Assembly (NCBI GenBank): GCA_014529385.2
Contig: CM043952.1
Span: forward strand, 155,933,557 to 155,997,556
Reading direction: 5' to 3'
DNA length: 64,000 bases
From: Adiantum capillus-veneris
Lineage: Eukaryota; Streptophyta; Polypodiopsida; Polypodiales; Pteridaceae
Shown: in pieces, positions 43,448 to 51,759 of the stretch
How positions within the stretch are numbered: position 1 is the stretch's first letter
Layout of the letters: each line of letters starts with the position of its first letter
Made by a program: the position numbers and the translations under genes
Notes under the pieces: generated by a model
What the model saw: only the letters and a program-made list of their open reading frames with translations
The model's database searches: none
What the model was told of the DNA's origin: nothing

Positions 43448-43938
43448 CCAACGTATTCTCCAGAGGAGGTAGAAAGGGCAACAGGTCCAGGAGCATCAGC
43501 ATATGCCCCTGAAGAAGTGCCAAGAGCCACGTACACCCCAAGCAAGTCAATGAATCCTTTTTCAGAAGATTATGATGCTACCGCACATTCCACCCGACCG
43601 CAAGCATTCAACAACCAAGACCAACCGGAAAACCAGCCATCATTACAGGCATGGCTTCGATAGAGTGCAACAATGGAGCAAGACCGAAGCCGAAAGGGTT
43701 ATCAAGCCGCACGAGGGCTAAGGGATTTGCAAGAACCACCACTCTATTCAAGGTATCAAGGAGAGAGTAAGCCAAAGACTTAAGGGTCAACAAAGCCTAG
43801 AGGACCACCCATAGAGCGAGTTAGAAGAGATGAACCATCTCTGGCGAGAACTATTAGAAACTATGGCTTAGGAGCACCAATGGGAGAGAAACCAACCTAT
43901 TACAGAAGACCTGAGGAGGTATATCGATTGGAGATCCA
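43448..43938 (+). pseudogene. Gypsy-D gag, N-terminal low-complexity part
   Basis: From the junction the plus strand reads a protein-like stretch with Pro-rich imperfect repeats: TYSPEEVERATG, then AYAPEEVPRATYTP. It continues with RNYGLGAPMGEKPTYYRRPE before the conserved capsid. At least three stops interrupt it. The start codon is not in the window. Confidence 0.6.
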
Positions 43939-44718
43939 ATGATGAGGTTTGTAGACCATCGGAGAATTAGACCTTCTCAAGTGCAAAAATGGGTAAACAA
44001 GAAATACACAGGAAGCAGAGACCCAAGAGATCATGTAGCAGCCTTTGTGCGTGTAATTAGAGCCGAAGAGGTGTTAGACTTTTCTACCCAATTTGCAGGG
44101 TTTGGACTAACCCTAGAGGATGATGCTGCCACTTGGTTTGACGCTATAGAGCATAGAGACTTTGAGTCTATGGAGGAGGTGTTTGACGAATTTATCGAGG
44201 AATTCTCACAAAGGGGGATAGCTCATAATACCGTCTCACAAATCCATAAATTTAAACAGAAAGATGGGGAATCTGTACAAAAGGCAGCCCTAAGACTAAA
44301 AAGATATGTTAAGTTCTGTCCTGTGGAAGAACTGCCAACTCACACCAGACTTATGCTGATATTCATTCAGGGACTAAGGAATGCGGATCTCCAGAAAGAC
44401 TTACATATGAAGAGGAGCACAACGTTGAATGAGTTGACCAAGGAGGCTCTTTACCTGGTGGACAATTGTGCGGTCTACAAAGAGGGGGAGTTCAAGGACC
44501 TTGACGACGATTTATCTTCACAACAAAGTGGAAGCAAGTCTTCTAAGACAGCACCGAAAGGAGAAGTCGTTGTAAACCAGGAGCAGCTTGTAGATGAAGT
44601 GCTAAAAAAGATTAACTTGTACGCCAAACAAAAATTGAGCAAAAATGGTGGTGTGCTATTGAGCAAAAATGAACAACCCATGGGATCGAGGAATGTTATT
44701 ATAACAAGGGGTATGTGA
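43939..44718 (+). CDS. Gypsy-D gag capsid domain
   Basis: Open for 259 codons. Retrotrans_gag blocks are DPRDHVAAFVRVIRAEEV, FGLTLEDDAATWFDAIEHRD, EFIEEFSQRGIAHNTVSQIH and FKQKDGESVQKAALRLKRYV. The capsid domain covers about residues 20-175. The C-terminal part is a charged linker. The first ATG is unlikely to be the true gag start, because gag-like sequence continues upstream in broken form. Confidence 0.85.
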   Translation: MMRFVDHRRIRPSQVQKWVNKKYTGSRDPRDHVAAFVRVIRAEEVLDFSTQFAGFGLTLEDDAATWFDAIEHRDFESMEEVFDEFIEEFSQRGIAHNTVSQIHKFKQKDGESVQKAALRLKRYVKFCPVEELPTHTRLMLIFIQGLRNADLQKDLHMKRSTTLNELTKEALYLVDNCAVYKEGEFKDLDDDLSSQQSGSKSSKTAPKGEVVVNQEQLVDEVLKKINLYAKQKLSKNGGVLLSKNEQPMGSRNVIITRGM

Positions 44719-45110
44719 GAGAGAGACCTTATGCTCCCCAAGCTCCGGTAGCTTCTCCTCAAGTTCCACCGATGCCTAGGTATCAAGTAGGTAACCTACC
44801 AGGACCTGTAGGTGTAGAAAGACCACAACCGGTGTTGGGGAAACAACCACCCCTACCAAGATTACGACCAGTTGGTAGAAGATACACACCAATCGTAACT
44901 GAATCATAGGATAAGGCTTTAGTGCTTATGCATGCATATTATGAAGATCCCAATGGATATGTGGAAAACCTTGTCTATTATCCACCAGAAGAGCCCTCGA
45001 CACCAGAACCATGGAGCATGATAGGAAATATAGGACCACCAACTGTTGCACAGGCAGCATGAGAAGGGAGATATAGTTTAGATGAACGAACATTGTTGTT
45101 ATAGCCAATG

Positions 45111-45265
45111 GAGGCATGGGCGGACAGAGACATGTATACCAACAAAGAGGGACCCTGCTACAAGTGTGGTGGAGACCATTGGTTGAGAGACTGTCCTCAT
45201 GATGAAATCATTAGAGTCAACGCATATTGCACTGAGTGTGGAGTTACTCATTTGATTCCTGATTG
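45111..45265 (+). pseudogene. Gypsy-D gag zinc knuckles
   Basis: CYKCGGDHWLRDC is an intact CCHC knuckle. A second, partial one, CTECGVTHLIPD, follows about 12 residues later and ends in a TGA near 45263. Paired knuckles occur in some plant gag proteins. Confidence 0.75.
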
Positions 45266-45305
45266 ACCTAAAAACCCGAGCAAAGGAGCAAAAACCATCT
45301 TAAAC

Positions 45306-46003
45306 ATGCTAGAAACAGTACCTTCCAGTGGAGGATCGGACAATGAAACAAGCATACCCATCCAGGCAGTAACACAAGCCCAAGCTCAAAGAAGGACGAA
45401 CGAACCCATAGTTGAAGAACCAAAAACCGAAGCCCAAAGTTCAGAAACGAAAAATCAGAGAAGCACTTGGAAAGGTAGAAAGGGCGTAGAAAAGCTAGGA
45501 AAGAACGATAACAAACAGCTCTGTCCGAGGAGTTGAAACATAAAAAGGATAGATTAGAGAGGTTAGAGGATCTAGCTAGCCGAAGCTCACACACCACTGC
45601 AACCATAGCACCCAAGGAAATAGCAGAGCCCAAAAGTGCAGGATCAAGAGGATCTGTACTGGCTGACAAGGTAAATGAGCAGTTGGATGCACTTCTAAAA
45701 GCTTATGAAGCTCGACTTAAAAAGAACCAAACCCAAGAGCAAAGGTGGATGGCTTATCCATATGCAAAAATATAAAAACAAAGGTTGGAAATGTGTAAAA
45801 AGATGATCAAAACAGCTCAATCATTGATGGAAGACCCACTGGGTAAACCTGCAAATTGGCATGAGGCACCATCTCCAACCCCTATCCAACCAACTTTAGA
45901 GAAACATGTGGAAACAAAGGAAAGACTCACTAATGCCTATGAGTCCAGAGGAAAGCCTATCATAGTGCCAAATACCACAGATGAGGCAAGTGATGGGTTC
46001 TAG
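45306..46003 (+). pseudogene. Gypsy-D spacer between gag and protease
   Basis: Three short frames encode Lys/Glu- and Gln-rich sequence without domains. It probably represents the linker of the gag-pol polyprotein, broken by stops. Confidence 0.5.
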
Positions 46004-46012
46004 CCTAAAACA

Positions 46013-47102
46013 TTGGCAAAAATTGGTAAGGACTGTAACGGTCTAGACAATCTGTGGAAGCAAACCTGTGAGGCCAACGAGGCTAATAGGATGAGTAACC
46101 ACATGAATAGCACGAGAAAAGAAAAGAATGTAATCTTACATCCTATTGAAGAATTTGAGGCGAGATCACAAATGAACTTTGAGATACATTCACAAGGGGG
46201 AGACCAAGGATCAATTAGTTCGGGGCACAGCCAACGAGACTCGCTGAGAACTTTACCCTCTTACCTAGGAGAGTATGAAGCTAAGTCGGAAGTGAGAGCA
46301 ATCCCATCTCAAAGACTTTCTTCTAACAAAGTGATGGATTCGCAAGGATTGATTGAGTTGTTGTCCACTCCGGTGGCATGCACCATCAAATTAGCAGAAC
46401 TCCTAAGGTTACGGTCAAACATGTGGACCACAGTAGGTAAATGCCTAGAAAAATTTGGAGTGAAAGACCCCACCTTGAAGCTACAGGAAGGGATTAGAGA
46501 GTTGGACAGGCCTCAACTAAACACTAGGCCAGTACCATTGAACAAGGTTGGAGAGTACTGCGAGGGAGAAGATGGAAACACCACTCTACCATTAGAATTC
46601 CAAGGAGTAGTTTCCAAAGCTATTCTTGACAATGGAGCGGGAGTTGCTATCGCCACCAAGGAAATCTGGAAAAAATGGGGAAAACCAGCTTTAAGAGCTA
46701 CCAGAATGAAACTGCAATTGGCAGATGGGTTATTGGAGAAGACTCTAGGACTCATAGAAAAAGTGATTGTCTCTACTGTGCGGAATCAAGTATGAGCGTA
46801 CATTTGCAATAGTCGATTTTGACAAAAAGAACAATTATGAGATCATCTTGGGACGACCATTCACGCGACAATTGAAGATGGTCCAAGATTGGGTTTATGA
46901 CCACATATACCTCAGACATGGCGAGACAACAACTAAAATACATCTGAAAGACCATAGTTACCAAGATGTGAACCAAACACCTGTGGAAGAGTTTGCTTCA
47001 ACTATAGTAGCAGGATCAGAACTCCCGGCATGGTTAGGGCAACAAAAAGAACTATGGATGTGCGGAGCTTCACATTGTGGAAGCCTCAGAAGAGAGGAAT
47101 GA
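46013..47102 (+). pseudogene. Gypsy-D protease
   Basis: The retropepsin motif is KAILDNGAGVAIATKEIW near residue 203 of the first frame, with DNG in place of DSG or DTG. A frameshift at about 46790 separates it from the second half, FAIVDFDKKNNYEIILGRPF, the usual (I/V)LGRPF block that closes the fold. The protease would cut the polyprotein. It precedes RT, as in Ty3-gypsy. Confidence 0.8.
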
Positions 47103-47162
47103 GTCTTAGAAAGAGCGATATAAGACAAAGAGTATATTCCGGAACCTTTCCCTGAAGATGCC

Positions 47163-47690
47163 TTGGAACCTCTAGAATGGGAACAGATACTAGCAACATT
47201 GGATGTCTGTATCATTACAGATAGTCCAACAACAAAATTTTGCGATAAGGATGGCTATGATGTGCTATCATATTACATGGAAAGCATTATACCAGGAGAA
47301 CATGAGATGATAGAACCACCAGAACGAGAAGAGTTTTATAACTCCTCTAAACATCTGGAAGTAAATGATGATGAAGATAATGAGTATTCAGACACCTCAA
47401 GTGAGCGTGGAAGGGAAACCGAGAATATCAAGTTTTATGATTTTTCTAATCAACACCCTAGACGCCAGGAACACTATCGGAGGAAACGAGCAGGAAACAA
47501 AGCGAGAGAGAACCTAATGCCCAGGATAAAAGGTAAAACTCACTATTTAATGCTTGTAAAAGCAAAGGATTGTGTGAAAGATCAAATATCAGGAAGATTC
47601 TCAAAAGATCGAAGGGAACAAATGCGAGAGGAAATAAAACAGGTACGAAAAGCTAAAACAGAAACAAAATCACGAAAATCTCAAAAATAA
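47163..47690 (+). pseudogene. Gypsy-D pol linker
   Basis: 175 codons of acidic then basic low-complexity sequence between protease and RT. No domain is recognisable. In-frame stop at 47688-47690. Confidence 0.5.
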
Positions 47691-47828
47691 AAAAAAGAAA
47701 CAACAAAAGACCAAGAGTGGACCAAACTGGAGCGTAAACAGAAATACCAAGAACTGAAACGGTCTTTACCTGAGATATGGACTACTGAAGAAGATAGTGA
47801 TGGTAAAGGGGAGTCAGAAAAGGGGAAC

Positions 47829-48382
47829 ATGAATGTACCCTCACACTATCGAAAATTTACTATCCAGGACAGAAAAATCATCATGAAACCACCAGTCACG
47901 GAAAGAACCAACCAAGAATCTTACGATGGGCCAGAAAATGCAAAAAGGATAGACCTTGCAGAACCAGGTGAAAAGCCTCAGCCGGTCTGTATAGCAAACC
48001 ATATAGAGCCTGAAGAAGAAGAACGGCTAACACAACTTCTCAAGAAGTATAAAGATGTGTTTGCATGGTCGTATAAATACCTCAAGGGAGTTGATCCATC
48101 GATATGCCAACATACAATTCCTTTGAAATCGGATGCAAACCTAGCAAACAACGTCCTTATACATATAATGACACATTTGCTAAACGAATCAAAGAGGAGA
48201 TTGATAAACTGATGGAAGCTGAATTCATCTATGAGATTGAACATACAGATTGGGTGTCACCCATTGTGGTAGTTCCCAAAAAGAATGGAAAACTATGAGT
48301 GTGTGTAAACCTCAAAAAGGTAAATGCAGCCACCATAAGGGATAATTATCCCTTGTCAATCACAGAACACGTACTTGAGTGA
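47829..48382 (+). pseudogene. Gypsy-D RT, N-terminal part
   Basis: EEERLTQLLKKYKDVFAWSY followed by GVDPSICQHTIPL are the standard pre-RT blocks. After a frameshift near 48150 comes TDWVSPIVVVPKKNGK, then a TGA near 48296, VCVNLKKVNAATIRDNYPL, and another TGA near 48379. Confidence 0.82.
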
Positions 48383-50110
48383 GTGGCCGGGAAATGGACT
48401 TATTCCTTTCTGGATGGGTTTTCAGGATACAACCAACTGGCAATAGCAAGGGAGGATCAACACAAAACAGCGTTTGCCACAGAATGGGGGATTTATGCGT
48501 ATCGAGTTATACCGTTTGGCTTAACTAATGCCCCAGCCACTTTCCAAAGGTTAATGACTCACGCATTCAAGGAATACCTAAGAGTATTCTTAGAAATTTA
48601 CATGGATGATCTTTGTGTACACTCTCTTCTACGAGAGGAACATATCGACCATTTGCAAAAGGTCTTTGAAAAATGCAAGACATATCGAATTTGTCTTAAC
48701 CCAAAAAAGTGTGTATTCATGGTTAAGCAAGGACGCATCTTAGGACACATTGTCTCAAGAAATGGCATAACCATTGACCTAGAAAAAGTCAAAGTCATTG
48801 TAGACCTACCCAGGCCTACTAATGCGAAACAAGTGCAATCCTTCATGGGACACTGCAGATATTATCGAAGATTTATATACATGTATGCGGTTATCGCACA
48901 ACCTCTGTATCGTTTTCTAGTAAATTTCGATTGGACCGAGGAGTGTGAAACTTCATTCCAAAAGCTGAAGGAAAACCTGATATCAGCACCTGTACTGAAG
49001 GCACCAGATTGGAAAAAGATATTCCATGTACACATTGATGCTTCTGCATATGCCATTGGAAGTATTCTGGCTCAACCAGGAGATGGAACAATGGATTTTC
49101 CAGTTTGTTATGCAAGCCAACAGTTAAACAGTACGGAAAAGAACTACACAACCACCGAACGGGAAGGGTTAGGAATGATTTATTCTGTAAAGAAATTTCG
49201 GCATTATTTGCTTGCAAACAAATTTGTGTTCTTTATAGATTATCAAGCTCTTTTGTATCTGGTAAATAAACCATGCAATACAAGGAGAATTGTACGCTCG
49301 TTTATTATATTGCTAGAGTTTGACTTCACAGTGGTGGTCAAAAAGGGTAAAACCCATCTACGAGCGGATCATCTTTCAAGGATACACAACGGGGAAGCTC
49401 TTGAAGGAGTAGATGATGACATACCAGATGCTTATCTTTACAATATTGAAATGGTACCCAAATGGTCTCAGGAAATTGTTAGCATTCTTTCCTTTGGAAG
49501 TGGGTTTGATAATACTGAATACAGATCCAAACAACAAACAATTCAACAAACAAAAAACTTCCAGGTGATAGCAGGACGGCTGTATCATCTAGGATCGGAC
49601 CAAATCCTACGATTATGTATAAATCCGGAAGAATTCGAGTGCTACCTTGAAGAAGCATATGTTCAGGATTGTGCATTTCATTGTTCAACAATGAAAACAC
49701 ACCAGAGACTGAAACAATTAGGGGTTTATTGGCCAACTATGTATGTGGACACACATTCTTATGTTACCAATTGTACTATATGTAGTGCCAAAAGACCAGT
49801 GGATCACGTGACTTTGTTTCAGGTAAACATTGCACCTGCAGGGAGTCAATATATCATTGACTTCTTAACCACCAGGACGTTCCCTGAGAACATCACAAGA
49901 GCACGAAAAAAACCTATAGAGCTGGAAGCTTGTGACTTTCAGTTAATTGGAAACCAACTCTATAAGCGAGGAAAGGACAATCAACTTAGAATCTGTGCAA
50001 GTGAAAGCGAGTACCTACTGATCCTAGAACATGCACATAGCGGAATAAGTGGAGGCCATTTTTCGGGCGATAAGACGGCAAAAATTGTCTTAACCGTAGC
50101 AATTTGGTGA
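48383..50110 (+). CDS. Gypsy-D RT palm, RNase H and first integrase zinc-finger module
   Basis: A 575-codon open frame. RT: YSFLDGFSGYNQLAIAREDQ, VIPFGLTNAPATFQRLM and EIYMDDLCVHSL (all aspartates kept). RNase H: VHIDASAYAIGSILAQ and NYTTTEREGLGMIYSVKKFR. Then come two integrase-type zinc-finger modules: FHCSTMKTHQRLKQLGVYWP with CTICS, and, about 100 residues later, HAHSGISGGHFSGDKTAKIV, whose CxxC lies beyond the TGA at 50108-50110. Duplicated H2C2 modules before integrase are unusual. The N-terminal Met is internal to RT. Confidence 0.87.
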   Translation: MAGKWTYSFLDGFSGYNQLAIAREDQHKTAFATEWGIYAYRVIPFGLTNAPATFQRLMTHAFKEYLRVFLEIYMDDLCVHSLLREEHIDHLQKVFEKCKTYRICLNPKKCVFMVKQGRILGHIVSRNGITIDLEKVKVIVDLPRPTNAKQVQSFMGHCRYYRRFIYMYAVIAQPLYRFLVNFDWTEECETSFQKLKENLISAPVLKAPDWKKIFHVHIDASAYAIGSILAQPGDGTMDFPVCYASQQLNSTEKNYTTTEREGLGMIYSVKKFRHYLLANKFVFFIDYQALLYLVNKPCNTRRIVRSFIILLEFDFTVVVKKGKTHLRADHLSRIHNGEALEGVDDDIPDAYLYNIEMVPKWSQEIVSILSFGSGFDNTEYRSKQQTIQQTKNFQVIAGRLYHLGSDQILRLCINPEEFECYLEEAYVQDCAFHCSTMKTHQRLKQLGVYWPTMYVDTHSYVTNCTICSAKRPVDHVTLFQVNIAPAGSQYIIDFLTTRTFPENITRARKKPIELEACDFQLIGNQLYKRGKDNQLRICASESEYLLILEHAHSGISGGHFSGDKTAKIVLTVAIW

Positions 50111-50476
50111 CCTACATTGCACTTGGACACTGAAGAGTTTGTAAAGCGTTGTGACACATGTCAACGCACCAAGGTGCCAATAAAAAGAGATGAGATGCCA
50201 TTACGGCCAATGATGGGAGCAAGAGCATTTGCAAAATGGGGCATTGATTTTGTGGGACCTATCTCACCCCCTGCATATCGCACCCATACCCAATATATCA
50301 TTGTGGCTATGGACTATCTCACAAAATGGGTTGAAGCCAAGGCAACGCAAAAAGCAGATGCACGCACCACTGCACAATTTTTGTATGATAATGTTTTTGT
50401 ACGATATGGGTTACCAATAGAATTGTCAGTGATCGTGGAACACACTTTCTCAATGAAGTCATTCAATATCTGCTAG
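50111..50476 (+). pseudogene. Gypsy-D second zinc finger end and integrase core
   Basis: FVKRCDTCQRTKVPIKRDEM completes the second H2C2 module. The core begins AKWGIDFVGPISPP (first Asp) and YIIVAMDYLTKWVEAKA. A frameshift near 50425 moves the second catalytic segment (SDRGTHFLNEV) to another frame. Confidence 0.83.
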
Positions 50477-51090
50477 AGGAATTCATGGTCATACATAGGA
50501 AATCTGCACCATACCATCCACAGGCCAATGGACAAGCTGAGGCCACAATTAAAACACTATGCACGGTTCTCACTAAAATAGTTTTAGAATCAAGAACAGA
50601 TTGGGATCAACAGCTACACTCAACACTATGGGCGTACATGGTAGCTTACAAAACATCGATAGGAACAACATAGTACAACATGGTGTTTGGCCTAAATGCA
50701 ATACTACCCATAGAGTTTTTACTTCCAACTCTACGAGTAGCAAAACGATTAGAATGGACAGGGCATGAGCTCTCTTCAAGAATAGATGATCTTGAAAAGA
50801 TAGATGAACTCCGCTTACAAGTTGTAGCTTCAATCTATGCTAAAAAGAGAAGACAAAAAGAATTTTTTGACAAACATGTGCGCACTAAAGAGTTCAAAAC
50901 AGGTGATTATGTACTTGTTTATACCTTGAAGCAACATGCCAAGAAACTAAAAAAGCGAGGGATGGGATCATTTGTGATTAGTGATCCATCACAAAGTGGA
51001 GCTGTCAAGCTTGCTACATTAGCAGGTGAAGAAATGCCGAACTGGATTAGTGGATGTCGACTAAAGAGATATCATCTACCACTCACATAG
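50477..51090 (+). pseudogene. Gypsy-D integrase C-terminal part
   Basis: APYHPQANGQAEATIKTL carries the catalytic Glu. LWAYMVAYKTSIGTT is followed by a TAG near 50671 and MVFGLNAILPIEFLLPTLRV. The GPY/F-like end is MGSFVISDPSQSGAVKLATL. It ends with TAG at 51088-51090. Confidence 0.83.
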
Positions 51091-51093
51091 GAG

Positions 51094-51480
51094 ATGTTCC
51101 AACAAATTCATCAAGGAAAACAACGGATGAAGGAAAAAAAAAGAGTACGAGAAGAATCTCAAGCAGAAGCAAAAGAACGAATTGCAAAAAGAAGACTTCT
51201 GCGACAACAACAACAAAGTGGAGCACCATTGCGAATCAATGTCATTCGACTCACGAAGTTGGATGAAGACACAGTGGAGCCAATAATTGCAATCAAAGTG
51301 GGCAGCAATCAATTTGAATCGAGGGCATTGCTTGATTCGGGAGCTCAAGCAAATTTGATCTCTTACGGATTATACCAACAGCTCAAATTCACAGGTCAAC
51401 TTCACCCTACTCCTCAAGTGCTGGAAAGTAGCACATCACACCCGTTGAAAACATTGGGATGGACTATAAGACCATATTAG
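51094..51480 (+). CDS. Extra retropepsin-like ORF after gypsy-D integrase
   Basis: It starts one codon after the integrase stop. Residues 1-45 are highly charged and probably coiled coil (KEKKRVREESQAEAKER). Residues 60-110 carry an aspartic-protease signature: IIAIKVGSNQFESRALLDSG, then AQANLISYGLYQQL. This is a second retropepsin-type domain, since the element already has one at 46600. The frame stops at 51478-51480, and a protein-like frame continues out of phase to about 51570. It may be a captured gene, a duplicated protease, or part of another element. Confidence 0.6.
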   Translation: MFQQIHQGKQRMKEKKRVREESQAEAKERIAKRRLLRQQQQSGAPLRINVIRLTKLDEDTVEPIIAIKVGSNQFESRALLDSGAQANLISYGLYQQLKFTGQLHPTPQVLESSTSHPLKTLGWTIRPY

Positions 51481-51614
51481 GTATTTTGGTAAAAATCTCA
51501 CATTATGGGAATCTCCAAATCGACCGAATTCATGTAATTTGGGAATTTTCCACTTAAAGTGGGAAAAATTGAGGTGTGTGGCTAGTAAATAAAGTGAAAA
51601 TCTCATAGGATTGT

Positions 51615-51630
51615 GGTGTTGATAAACACC
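51615..51630. other. Conserved hairpin downstream of DUF7869-like copy 2
   Basis: In gene orientation (minus) this is GGTGTT-TATC-AACACC, the same stem as at 23394-23409. It lies 130 bases after the gene's stop. Confidence 0.6.
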
Positions 51631-51759
51631 AAAAGTCAAGAGGATGTACAACACATGGATTTGAATAATAACTATAAATTACATAAAACAAAGGAAGATA
51701 CAAAAAAGATTTTGTTTACAAATTGACTAGTATAGTCACAATAGAAGCTCCACATAATT

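Larger units (their letters stand above)
43448..51575 (+). mobile_element. Gypsy-D: second Ty3-gypsy element, 5'-truncated
   Basis: The order is gag, two zinc knuckles, protease, RT, RNase H, integrase and an extra retropepsin-like ORF, all on the plus strand. It has no 5' LTR; the break coincides with the truncation of the gypsy-A LTR, so one deletion or recombination joined the two. A purine-rich AAAGTGGGAAAAATTGAGG before a TGTGTGG at 51575 may mark the start of a lost 3' LTR. Stops and frameshifts are common. Sequence is unrelated to gypsy-A/B beyond family motifs. Confidence 0.85.

Noticed and set aside
43448..51575. Integrated pararetrovirus as identity of gypsy-D
   Set aside because: A clear integrase with catalytic segments and the order gag-protease-RT-RNase H-integrase are those of a Ty3-gypsy retrotransposon. 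No movement protein is seen.
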